Shown: piece after piece, positions 16,947 through 25,202 of the stretch | Numbering within the stretch: the stretch's first letter is position 1 | Layout: each line of letters opens with the position of its first letter | NCBI RefSeq assembly: GCF_029269745.1 | Contig: NZ_JARJHT010000003.1 | Coordinates: 186,001-250,000, forward strand | Source of the DNA: Polluticoccus soli | GTDB lineage: Bacteria > Bacteroidota > Bacteroidia > Chitinophagales > Chitinophagaceae | Direction of reading: 5' to 3' | DNA length: 64,000 nt | Made by a program: the position numbers and the translations under genes | Notes under the pieces: generated by a model | What the model saw: the letters and a program-made list of their open reading frames with translations, nothing else | Database searches by the model: none | What the model was told of the DNA's origin: nothing

Positions 16947-17316
16947 AAGTCTTGTTAAGGAGGTGCAATTTTACGGATTTTTTTGGGGATTATGGTGGGT
17001 TTATATGGGTTTTAGCTGTAATCTCAGGTTTCATTTCTCTAGTCATACTTCCGTGTTACCTCCTTCTTTTCTTTTGGCTTGAACCAAAAGAAAAGAAGCA
17101 AAAGAAAAGTTCAAGGCTTAGCGAAACCGGCTAAAAATTCATTTCGCTCCGTTGCAGTGAAATAGCTTACTATGTTCCATTCGATTTCTATTTAGCAATG
17201 TTGAAATCACCTTCCTGTTCTCTGTGAAACCTTTCACTGCGGCCACTGCACTCAATGAATTTTCTTAACGCCTTATTCGCCCATGCCGGTCCTTACTTTT
17301 CAATCAGACTATCAGC
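16947..17316. other. 370-base intergenic region with dispersed-type palindrome
   Basis: The region holds the perfect hairpin at 17063-17098 followed by an A-rich tail (AAAAGAAAAGTTCAAGG). A 60-codon frame (16952-17134) crosses the hairpin, but its lower half is the repeat itself, so I do not call it a gene. Confidence 0.5.
17063..17098. repeat. Perfect inverted repeat, 15-bp arms
   Basis: CTTCTTTTCTTTTGG and CCAAAAGAAAAGAAG flank a six-base loop, CTTGAA. One arm is pure pyrimidine except for its last two bases, giving strong strand asymmetry. I recall similar pyrimidine/purine hairpins scattered in Bacteroidota genomes, which suggests a dispersed element rather than a dedicated terminator. 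Confidence 0.7.
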
Positions 17317-18018
17317 CTAATCAGTCCCATCTCGATTAATCTGAGGTTCAGACAATGGCTTCAGTTCTTCCACCAACCCCTCAAACACACCATCCGGAAA
17401 GTGATACAGCTCTTTCAATTGGGCATAGTTGGTGAAGGCACCGATGGTATTTCGGCGCACGATGATCTTGTGCGCCAGCTTAGGGCCTATGCCACGGAGT
17501 TGGAGCAGGGTGATGGAGTCGGCGGTATTGAGGTCTATTTGCAGTGGCCTGATGGCGATGTGGGGTGCGAGCATGGTGTATTCTTCATTGGTGAGGGTGT
17601 AGAGTGGTTTGAGGTCTTCCTTCTTGTAAAAGCGTTTGCCTTTGGCGCGCCACTTCAGCAGGTTGGCGATGGTGTGTGGTTTGAGTCCGAAACTGCGGAG
17701 GGTGAGGCTGTCGGCGGTGTTGGGGTCGAATGTCTGAACCGCTGATTTGAATGATTTTTCTGATTGCGCTGATGGTGTTGTTGGTGATTCCGCGTCCTCC
17801 AGATTTGTTGCCGGTTGTTTCCTTTTTGGGGTGGTTTTTAAAAAGCCATCGTTTTGTTGCCGGTATGCTGCTGCTATTCGCGGCTCTCCTACCCTGCTGT
17901 TGGGCTCTGCTGTTATCACTCTTGCTGCAATGACAACCGCCAGCAACAGGCACAACCCTATCAGCCCGTTTCGCTCGGGGCGGGTGAAGTTGGTGTATGA
18001 CTTGATGAGGCGCTTCAT
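17317..18018 (-). CDS. Membrane-anchored helix-hairpin-helix protein (ComEA-like)
   Basis: A 233-residue protein with one N-terminal TM segment (about 18-36), a variable Ser/Thr-rich linker, and two helix-hairpin-helix units (about 97-130 and 160-195). The second has NTADSITLLQLRGIGPKLA, typical of ComEA/HHH_3 domains that grip the DNA backbone. It may bind incoming DNA at the cell envelope during uptake. Part of the linker (about residues 82-95, SAQSEKSFKSAVQ) is encoded by a copy of the inverted repeat that flanks the GxxExxY gene (17732-17774), so a repeat was captured as coding sequence. Confidence 0.85.
   Translation of the reverse strand: MKRLIKSYTNFTRPERNGLIGLCLLLAVVIAARVITAEPNSRVGEPRIAAAYRQQNDGFLKTTPKRKQPATNLEDAESPTTPSAQSEKSFKSAVQTFDPNTADSLTLRSFGLKPHTIANLLKWRAKGKRFYKKEDLKPLYTLTNEEYTMLAPHIAIRPLQIDLNTADSITLLQLRGIGPKLAHKIIVRRNTIGAFTNYAQLKELYHFPDGVFEGLVEELKPLSEPQINRDGTD
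17732..17774. repeat. Solo copy of the GxxExxY-flanking 43-bp repeat, inside a gene
   Basis: By eye 36 of 43 bases match the left arm at 63028-63070, starting GTCTGAACCGCTGATT and ending TGATTGCGCTGAT. The unit has an internal 9-base rhythm of (A/C)TGATTnnn, so inside the coding frame it adds whole codons and repeats with three-residue steps. Confidence 0.75.
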
Positions 18019-18125
18019 GGGTTTGACGGGTTAAGATACAGCTTTCGGGAATTGTTAAAATGTCACGTAAGAGCTTGCATTTCAGGTAACAATTTGATAA
18101 CTTTAAAATAACAAACGTTATCAAC

Positions 18126-18242
18126 ATGCATCTTTATCTGCTTTCTATGCCCGGTTATGAGGTGTTTGGCCTAGCTCTGCTACCTATCTTCCTCCTGTAT
18201 TTCTTTTACCTGGTTCTTAAAGGGTATCTCCAGAAGAAATAG
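18126..18242 (+). CDS. Small single-pass membrane protein, 38 residues
   Basis: An ATG-started 38-residue frame whose core (GLALLPIFLLYFFYLVLKG) is a clear TM helix, with a short N-terminal part and a basic end (YLQKK). It sits alone between the divergent ComEA-like gene and a long spacer. TAACTTTA about 25 bases upstream resembles a -7 element. The strong hydrophobic plus basic-tail layout supports a real peptide, but no family is recognised. Confidence 0.5.
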   Translation: MHLYLLSMPGYEVFGLALLPIFLLYFFYLVLKGYLQKK

Positions 18243-18658
18243 TCTTTCCTATTACATATTGACCGCGATCCTGTAACATTCTGTCATAGAATTGATACAT
18301 TTATTGCAGAAACCTGCTGATATTCTTATACAATTTCCGCTTCTCTCCTTGTGCGACATAAAATCGCTGAAACACGCTTTGAACAAGGGTTATACTGTTT
18401 TGTTCTCATGGGTGCGATTGTCGGTTTTGTTTAGTTTTGTATAGAAAAATCAAACTTTCGCGGAGAAAAAAATTTGTTTGCAGTTTTGGCGCTGGGCGCG
18501 ATTGGATGTGCGTACGGTTTTAGGGTTCTCATATCGGTAGCTTTCTATTACAAATATACAACAATTTTCCTTTAAGGACAATTTAATTTATCAGGAGCCG
18601 GGCTGTTATTAGATAAATTATTATCTTTAGCGTTACCATTACCCAAAACCTACTATCT
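18243..18658. other. 416-base gene-free region before the adhesin array
   Basis: No convincing gene. It holds an exact -7 type TAGTTTTG (about 18431-18438) without a matching upstream TTTG at the right spacing, and AT-rich tracts. It may be a long leader or a breakpoint at the start of the adhesin block. Confidence 0.4.
18621..18658 (+). promoter_or_regulatory. Conserved upstream block of subfamily A adhesin 1
   Basis: TTATCTTTAG, then ACCATTACCC and a C/T-rich leader to the ATG. The same block precedes the genes at 21478 and 32509, so the copies carry their promoter or leader with them. Confidence 0.5.
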
Positions 18659-21418
18659 ATGAAGTACTTATTGCCCTTGCTGCTGGCATTTTATTGCCTG
18701 TCGTCTAATGCCCAAAATATTCTTACAAATGGCAGCTTCGAACAGTACACTAATTGCAGTATGGGGCCCTTTACAAACAGTACTAACTGGAGGCCATATA
18801 CAAGCGGAGGAAGCCCCGACTACTATAACAGTTGCGGTCCCGCGATGGTGCCTACGAACTGGATAGGAACACAAACACCTGCTCATGGTAACGCTTACGC
18901 TGGTTTTTCAGCCTACACGCCCAACAACTTTTACGAGTATGTCGCCACAAGCTTTCCACCTTTAACACCAGGATTCACCTATGAAATATCTATATCGGCA
19001 TCGCTTGCAGATGTTAGCGGTTTCGGCGTCAATGGACTTGGTGTCTATTTCTATGATGGCGGACCAGCTACCATTACCATGCCCGGAGTGTGCCTTTCCG
19101 TAACACCCCAGGTATCTTTTTCAAGTTACGGGCCACAGACAAACACGACGGGTTGGAATCGCCTGGTTGGTACTTTTGTGGCAGACTCAACCTACGACAA
19201 CCTGGTAATTGGCGGCTTCCTTGCTCCTTCGGCTGCGACCATTGTGACTAACCCTGGTGGCAGCTCAGGGTACGCGTACTACTATATCGATTCGGTAGTA
19301 CTCAAAACCAGCGATTCTCTTAAACTACAGTTTACAGGAAACATGCTTTGCGGCGCCGATAGCTTCATGGTGCCCTACGTGGCAAGTACCGGGTTGTTCA
19401 ACTCTGGCAATGTGTTCACCGTGCAGTTGTCCAACGCAAGCGGAAGTTTTGCAACCCCCATTAACATCGGTTCAAAAGCCGCGACTACCGGCGGGACGAT
19501 AAAAGTTGGATTGCCCTCGTCGCTCACACCGGGAACGGGCTATCGCATGCGCGTTGTGGCTTCAAATATTGTGTTCGCTTCAACTGACAACGGAACGGAT
19601 ATAGCCATAGCGATGACCCCTCCGGTAAAACCGGTGGCGGCAAGTAATAACCCGGTGTGCGAAGGCAATACAATTACCTTGTCGGCAACCACAACCAGCA
19701 GCGTAACAGGCTGGTCGTGGACAGGTCCCAATAATTTTTCAAGTACAGTATCCAATCCCTCTATCAATAATGCTACGCAGCCTCTATCTGGCATATATAT
19801 AGTTAAAGCCTTGAACTACGGCTGCATTTCCAGCGATACCGAACTGGTAACAATTATACCAAACCCGATTGTTGTAGCAGCTAGCAACAGCCCGGTGTGC
19901 GAAGGCGTAACGCTTAATCTTTCGGCCAGCAACGCAGGAGCGGGAGCTGGTTACTCCTGGACTGGTCCTGCCGGCTTTTCTGCCGGCATACAGAATCCGG
20001 CGCTGACCAATATCACATCAGCACAGGCGGGAGACTATGTGGTAACCGCGACGCTGAGCGGCTGCACTGCCAGAGACACTGTTACCGTGCAAACCAAACT
20101 AATGCCAGCCGTTCCTGTTGTCAGCGTGTCAGGACCATCATGCATTGGCGGCAGCCTGAACCTGACAGCTGCAAGTAGCACCAGTGGCGTGAACTACAAC
20201 TGGACTGGGCCACTTTCGTTTACTTCAACAACACAAAATCCAATAATAACGAATACTACAACTTCCATGTCGGGTGTTTATAGTGTTACAGCTACACTCA
20301 ACGGCTGCACTTCGGCAGCGGGCGCAACCGTTGCTACGGTACACTTGTATCCTGCTACCCCTACTGCATCCAGCAGCACGCCAGTTTGTGCCGGTGGAAC
20401 GTCGAATCTGTCGGCAAATAGCATAACACCAGGCGTGAACTACAACTGGACAGGACCAAACGGGTTTACATCAACAGCACAAAATCCATCGATCAGTCCG
20501 GCACCATTAAATGGAAGTGGCATCTACAGCGTGACAGCGGAAGCTAATGGTTGCGTGTCGCCAGCAGGTAGCACCAACGTCACCATTAACAATGTCTCTT
20601 CCCTCGGCGTGTACCCCAGCCCCAACGATACACTCTGCATCAACAATGCAAACGCAAACTTCGTATCTGTACCATTTAACGCAGGCACTGCGCCGCAATA
20701 CCAGTGGTTCAAGAACAATACGCTTATTGGTGGAGCAACAAGCATTACCTACCCTGCAACGGGTATTGCTGATGGTGATAGTTTTTATTGCCGCATGACA
20801 GTGACCGGTTTGTGTGCTGATCCACTTATTCTTTATAGCAACAAAGTAGGCATGACCGTGCTACCTCTTACAGCAGGACCTACTGTTTCAATAACAGCAG
20901 ATCCGGGCACGCTGCTCAGCCCATGGCAGCTGGTGAAGTTTACGGCTGTAGCTACTAATGCAGGTACCCTGCCTAAATACCAATGGAAACGTAACGGCCA
21001 GGATGTGATAGGCGCTACCAGCAATGTGTGGAGTGCGAATAACCTTTCGAACTTAGATACTATCAGCTGTATCGTAACAAGCGACGTGTGGTGCGCTTCT
21101 CCGGCCAGCAATTTCAGCAACAGGATGGTAGTGAATATTAAGACAGGCATCTCGGACATTGACGCTGACAGGAAACTGGAGTTGTTCCCGAATCCTAATA
21201 ACGGGTCGTTTGTTGTGAACATCCCCACCTTCAAAGGGGGTAATCTACGTGTCGACGTTGTCGACGCGCTGGGAAGAACTGTTTACAGAGATCAATTACA
21301 GACTGCTAATCATCAATTGGAGATCGCCTTGCCTGCTTCTGTGGCTAATGGCGTGTATATGCTGAAGCTGGGTGTGGATGGTGCGGTGTATCATGCAAGG
21401 TTTACTGTGGGAAGGTAG
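18659..21418 (+). CDS. T9SS-sorted Ig-repeat adhesin, subfamily A (919 aa)
   Basis: A secreted 919-residue protein. After a signal peptide (1-18, ending SSNA) comes an N-terminal domain (about 20-225) that begins NGSFEQYTNC, a galactose-binding-like domain seen in many Bacteroidota surface proteins. A linker module (about 225-320) follows, then four Ig/PKD-like repeats of about 80 residues (each with PVC, YxWTGP and NGC landmarks), two longer Ig-like modules with YQWFKNN and YQWKRNG, and a type A T9SS sorting tail (about 840-919, with NPNNGSF and LPASVANGVYMLKL). It should cross the outer membrane by T9SS and act in adhesion or matrix building. The tail is nearly identical to that of the next gene. 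Confidence 0.88.
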   Translation: MKYLLPLLLAFYCLSSNAQNILTNGSFEQYTNCSMGPFTNSTNWRPYTSGGSPDYYNSCGPAMVPTNWIGTQTPAHGNAYAGFSAYTPNNFYEYVATSFPPLTPGFTYEISISASLADVSGFGVNGLGVYFYDGGPATITMPGVCLSVTPQVSFSSYGPQTNTTGWNRLVGTFVADSTYDNLVIGGFLAPSAATIVTNPGGSSGYAYYYIDSVVLKTSDSLKLQFTGNMLCGADSFMVPYVASTGLFNSGNVFTVQLSNASGSFATPINIGSKAATTGGTIKVGLPSSLTPGTGYRMRVVASNIVFASTDNGTDIAIAMTPPVKPVAASNNPVCEGNTITLSATTTSSVTGWSWTGPNNFSSTVSNPSINNATQPLSGIYIVKALNYGCISSDTELVTIIPNPIVVAASNSPVCEGVTLNLSASNAGAGAGYSWTGPAGFSAGIQNPALTNITSAQAGDYVVTATLSGCTARDTVTVQTKLMPAVPVVSVSGPSCIGGSLNLTAASSTSGVNYNWTGPLSFTSTTQNPIITNTTTSMSGVYSVTATLNGCTSAAGATVATVHLYPATPTASSSTPVCAGGTSNLSANSITPGVNYNWTGPNGFTSTAQNPSISPAPLNGSGIYSVTAEANGCVSPAGSTNVTINNVSSLGVYPSPNDTLCINNANANFVSVPFNAGTAPQYQWFKNNTLIGGATSITYPATGIADGDSFYCRMTVTGLCADPLILYSNKVGMTVLPLTAGPTVSITADPGTLLSPWQLVKFTAVATNAGTLPKYQWKRNGQDVIGATSNVWSANNLSNLDTISCIVTSDVWCASPASNFSNRMVVNIKTGISDIDADRKLELFPNPNNGSFVVNIPTFKGGNLRVDVVDALGRTVYRDQLQTANHQLEIALPASVANGVYMLKLGVDGAVYHARFTVGR
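20865..21330 (+). repeat. Near-identical 3' segment shared with the next paralogue
   Basis: The segment aligns without gaps to 23960-24425 at a constant offset of 3095 bases. It contains an identical run of about 80 bases (from 20868) and another covering the sorting-tail linker, far more alike than the 5' halves of the two genes. Confidence 0.75.
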
Positions 21419-21440
21419 CCGATTGCATTTTCAATAATGA

Positions 21441-21477
21441 TTATCTTTAAAGTTACCATTACCCAACCTAACTATCT
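21441..21477 (+). promoter_or_regulatory. Conserved upstream block of subfamily A adhesin 2
   Basis: TTATCTTTAA, ACCATTACCCAA and CTATCT before the ATG repeat the block at 18621 with few changes. The gene is only 59 bases after the previous stop, so this may be its own promoter. Confidence 0.5.
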
Positions 21478-24400
21478 ATGAAGTACTTATTACCCTTGTT
21501 GCTTGTATTTTGTTGCTTGTCGTCTAATGCGCAGAATATTGTTCCAAATGGCGATTTTGAATACTACACGCCCTGCCCTAACACCTTGGGGCAAGTAAAC
21601 AATTGTACTGGATGGCGACAATACACCGGCGGAACATCTGACTACTACAATACCTGCGCGACTACAACTACATATGTCGGAATACCGGCCAATTTGCTTG
21701 GTTTCCAATACGCAGCCAGCGGAAATGCCTATACGGGCGTGATTACCTACACCTATAATAATTTGACCGGTCCTGCTAACTATAAGGAGTATATCGCTAC
21801 TAGCATATCGCCCCTACAGGCTGGTAAACATTACGAGGCTTCAATGTCTGTTAGCCTTGCTGATACAGCAGGCTGGGCTTCTAATGACCTGGGCATGTTT
21901 TTTTATGATTCAGGACCCAATACCGTTTCGGGCACCGTAGTGCTCCCCGTCACCCCGCAAGTCTCATTTAGCAGTTATGGCAATATTACCGATGAGATCA
22001 ACTGGACACGTCTGTCGGCAATATTTACGGCAGACTCTGCTTACGACAATCTCGTAATCGGCGGCTTTACGCATTTTAGCTCCCTAAATCCCACATATCT
22101 TGGTGGTACGGGTTCTAACAGCATTCATTCTTATTATTTTATTGATTCTGTATTTATCAAACAGGTTGATACATTAGAGCCGCGGTTTAGCGGAACATTG
22201 CTTTGCGGGACAGATAGCTTCTCCATAAACTATTTTGTGCTGCCATCCGTTTTTAATGCAGGCAATGTATTTACTGTACAACTATCTAATGCCAGCGGAA
22301 GTTTTGCCACGCCTATCAACATAGGTACTAAAGCATCCAGTACATCTGGCACAATTAAAGTCGGTCTCCCAGCCTCGCTTACACCAGGCGCCGGTTACCG
22401 TATCCGTTTGGTTGCCACAAATATTCCTTTCGTATCTGCCGACAACGGAAAGGATATTGCCATTGGAATGACACTACCTGCAAAACCCATTGCCGCGAGC
22501 AATTCACCGGTATGTTACGGCGATACCCTCAAGCTATCGGCAACGGTAACTGGTACGATAACTGGTTGGCTTTGGACAGGGCCTAACAATTTCACTAGTA
22601 CGCTTTCTAATCCTGTTATTAATAGCGCGACAACCGTAATGTCTGGCAACTACATTGCAAAAGCCCTAAAGTACGGTTGTGTATCGAGCGATACCGAAAC
22701 GGTGTCTATAGTGCAAAAGCCGTCATTGATCGTGGCTACCAGCAACGCCCCCTTATGTATTGGCGACACCTTGAAGCTCTCCGGCAACATAAGTAGCCCC
22801 GGCACGACCTACAGCTGGACGGGACCAAACAGTTTTTGGGCCAATACCCGAAACACCGATATTGCCCCGGCTGGAACCATTCACAATGGTGACTACGTAA
22901 TAACAGGCACATTAAACGGATGTACTGTGAAAGATACTGTGACCGTCGCAATAAACTCCAAGCCGGTGGGACTCGTCGCAACCAGCTCTTCGCCAGTATG
23001 CGAGAATGACACCCTAAAGCTCTATGCAACGGCAACAACGACCGGTGTCACCTATTCGTGGTCCGGACCTTTGGCCTTTAACAGTGCAGGACAGAATCCA
23101 CAAATATTCAGTGCAACAGGCCTTAACACAGGCAACTATACTGTTACCTGCTCCAATGGAGGCTGCCTGGATAAAGACACCGTATATGTGCAAGTAAAAG
23201 CCTTACCTACACCTGTGATAGCGGGAAATAATGGACCTGTGTGTCCAAACACTTCGATCAACCTGTCCGCCAACAATACCATAGGTGCAACCTACAACTG
23301 GACGGGACCTTTATCGTTTGCTTCGTCGCAGCAAAACCCGGTTATCAATAATGCAACATTTTCGCACGGGGGCACGTATTCGGTAACTGCGACTGTGAAC
23401 GGTTGCACCTCACTTGCAAGCACCACTACAGTTATTGTCGCTACTCCTGCTGCAACGTACACAGCGGGTAGTAACAGTCCTGTATGTGCAGGCGGCAACT
23501 TAAATCTAAATGTAACGAACATGGCCGGCGCGAGCTTTACATGGAGCGGACCAAATGGGTTTGCAGCAACTGCGCAAAACCCCGCAATAAACCCTGTGTC
23601 TGTAAATGATGGTGGCATTTATTCCGTATATGCTACACTAAATGGTTGTCAATATCCTGCAGTAACTACTAATGTAACTGTCACAACTATTTCCTCTCTC
23701 GCCATTTATCCTAGTCCTAACGATACACTCTGCATCAATAATGCAAACGCAACATTTGTAGCAGCGCCTTTTAATGCGGGAACTGCGCCGCAATACCAGT
23801 GGTTCAAGAACAATACGCTGATGGGCGGCGCAACGAATCTCTCTTACCCCGCAACCGGCATCGCCAATGGCGATAGCTTCTATTGCCGCATGACGGTAAC
23901 AGGCTTGTGTGCTGACCCACTTGTTCTTTATAGCAATAAGGTTGGCATGACAGTGCTGCCACTTACAGCAGGACCTACTGTTTCAATAACAGCAGATCCG
24001 GGCACGCTGCTCAGCCCATGGCAGCTGGTGAAGTTTACGGCTGTTGCTACCAATGCAGGTACCCTGCCTAAATACCAATGGAAACGCAATGGCCAGGATG
24101 TAATAGGTGCTACCAGCAATGTGTGGAGTGCGAATAACCTTTCGAACTTAGATACTATCAGCTGTATCGTAACAAGCGACGTGTGGTGCGCTTCACCATC
24201 GAACGCGAGCAGCAACAGGATGGTGGTGAATATCAAGACGGGTATCTCTGATATTGATGCGGACAGAAAACTGGAGTTGTACCCGAATCCTAATAACGGG
24301 TCGTTTGTTGTGAACATCCCCACCTTCAAAGGGGGTAGTCTACGTGTCGACGTTGTCGACGCGCTGGGAAGAACTGTTTACAGAGATCAATTGCAAACTG

Positions 24401-24513
24401 CTAATCATCAATTAGAGGTCACCCTGCCTGCTTCTGTAGCCAATGGCGTTTATATGCTGAAGCTGGCTGCCGATGGTGCGGTGTATCATGCGAGGTTTAC
24501 GGTGGGGAGGTAG
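21478..24513 (+). CDS. T9SS-sorted Ig-repeat adhesin, subfamily A (1011 aa)
   Basis: A 1011-residue paralogue of the preceding gene with the same plan: signal peptide MKYLLPLLL to SSNA, an N-terminal domain starting NGDFEYYTPC (about 20-230), a linker module with VFTVQLSNASGSF, five Ig/PKD-like repeats, two modules with YQWFKNN and YQWKRNG, and a type A T9SS tail (about 932-1011). It differs from its neighbour mainly by one extra Ig repeat and a diverged N-terminal half, while the last 800 bases are almost the same, consistent with duplication followed by gene conversion at the 3' end. Surface adhesion is inferred. Confidence 0.88.
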   Translation: MKYLLPLLLVFCCLSSNAQNIVPNGDFEYYTPCPNTLGQVNNCTGWRQYTGGTSDYYNTCATTTTYVGIPANLLGFQYAASGNAYTGVITYTYNNLTGPANYKEYIATSISPLQAGKHYEASMSVSLADTAGWASNDLGMFFYDSGPNTVSGTVVLPVTPQVSFSSYGNITDEINWTRLSAIFTADSAYDNLVIGGFTHFSSLNPTYLGGTGSNSIHSYYFIDSVFIKQVDTLEPRFSGTLLCGTDSFSINYFVLPSVFNAGNVFTVQLSNASGSFATPINIGTKASSTSGTIKVGLPASLTPGAGYRIRLVATNIPFVSADNGKDIAIGMTLPAKPIAASNSPVCYGDTLKLSATVTGTITGWLWTGPNNFTSTLSNPVINSATTVMSGNYIAKALKYGCVSSDTETVSIVQKPSLIVATSNAPLCIGDTLKLSGNISSPGTTYSWTGPNSFWANTRNTDIAPAGTIHNGDYVITGTLNGCTVKDTVTVAINSKPVGLVATSSSPVCENDTLKLYATATTTGVTYSWSGPLAFNSAGQNPQIFSATGLNTGNYTVTCSNGGCLDKDTVYVQVKALPTPVIAGNNGPVCPNTSINLSANNTIGATYNWTGPLSFASSQQNPVINNATFSHGGTYSVTATVNGCTSLASTTTVIVATPAATYTAGSNSPVCAGGNLNLNVTNMAGASFTWSGPNGFAATAQNPAINPVSVNDGGIYSVYATLNGCQYPAVTTNVTVTTISSLAIYPSPNDTLCINNANATFVAAPFNAGTAPQYQWFKNNTLMGGATNLSYPATGIANGDSFYCRMTVTGLCADPLVLYSNKVGMTVLPLTAGPTVSITADPGTLLSPWQLVKFTAVATNAGTLPKYQWKRNGQDVIGATSNVWSANNLSNLDTISCIVTSDVWCASPSNASSNRMVVNIKTGISDIDADRKLELYPNPNNGSFVVNIPTFKGGSLRVDVVDALGRTVYRDQLQTANHQLEVTLPASVANGVYMLKLAADGAVYHARFTVGR
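23960..24425 (+). repeat. Near-identical 3' segment shared with the previous paralogue
   Basis: The partner of 20865-21330, with constant offset and no indels. It is useful as a homologous recombination substrate. Confidence 0.75.
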
Positions 24514-24690
24514 GCCTGCGCGAATGAAAAATTTTCGTAACGGCATGATTTTTATTGTTATAGAGGAAATTAGTTGAAAAACGGCCATGTTATTCATTCA
24601 CACTACCCAAAACGGGGCAGAATCCTCGTGTAGCTACTCCACAAATTATCACTGTTTGAAGACGACGGGATGTGAACTACGGCTTAAAAC

Positions 24691-24703
24691 GGAGAGGAGA
24701 GAG
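24691..24703 (+). promoter_or_regulatory. Unusually strong purine-rich ribosome binding site
   Basis: GGAGAGGAGAGAG lies directly before the ATG at 24706. Most genes in this window lack a Shine-Dalgarno sequence, so this one stands out and fixes the start. Confidence 0.55.
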
Positions 24704-24705
24704 AG

Positions 24706-25062
24706 ATGGAGAAACAACCCCTGACACGCCAACAAGCGGAAGATCTGCGGGAGCAATTCAGTCACCTGGTAGGACAGCCGCTAAACACGGGAGTAGACGA
24801 CAGTCTTGTTATAGACTGCGTTGCCGTGGTGCCGTATGATGATATAAACCGATACATATACCTGATAGATTACAGGGAGTGCCGCGATGTGATAGAAGCA
24901 TTGGGCTTTTACGTGGGTCCGCTGTTCGATGTAGTATTGATATCGGTAATGAAAAGCGACCGGACACAGGTATTTTACAAAGAACTAAGAACATACCTGC
25001 AAGAGCAAAATCTTAACAGAGCCGACCAACTGGAATCTCCGGAGGTCAGTGACAATATTTAA
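24706..25062 (+). CDS. Unknown 118-residue cytoplasmic protein
   Basis: No signal peptide or TM segment. The N-terminal helix is charged (LTRQQAEDLREQF), then a beta/alpha core includes DSLVIDCVAVVPYDD and LIDYRECRDVIEALGF, and the end is acidic. I recognise no family. It is inserted between the two adhesin subfamilies but is not a repeat protein and has its own strong ribosome site and terminator, so it seems to be an independent gene. Confidence 0.65.
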   Translation: MEKQPLTRQQAEDLREQFSHLVGQPLNTGVDDSLVIDCVAVVPYDDINRYIYLIDYRECRDVIEALGFYVGPLFDVVLISVMKSDRTQVFYKELRTYLQEQNLNRADQLESPEVSDNI

Positions 25063-25086
25063 TTTCTGTATGGTCAACCAAAACCA

Positions 25087-25116
25087 GCCTCATGATGTCT
25101 ATCATGGGGCTTTTTT
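25087..25116 (+). terminator. Intrinsic terminator
   Basis: GCCTCATGAT and ATCATGGGGC pair with one G-T wobble around GTCT, followed by six Ts. Confidence 0.85.
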
Positions 25117-25202
25117 GTTGTGCACAGGATAACACAAAAAGGCAACACGTTACGAAAAGATATAAAGTTTCATTAACTTGTAGGTTTTAAAACTTAGCAG
25201 AA

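Noticed and set aside
16952-17134. A 60-codon plus-strand frame with a hydrophobic stretch
   Set aside because: Its second half is the perfect hairpin repeat at 17063-17098 and its A-rich tail; it starts at a non-ATG codon, so it is more likely repeat sequence than a gene.
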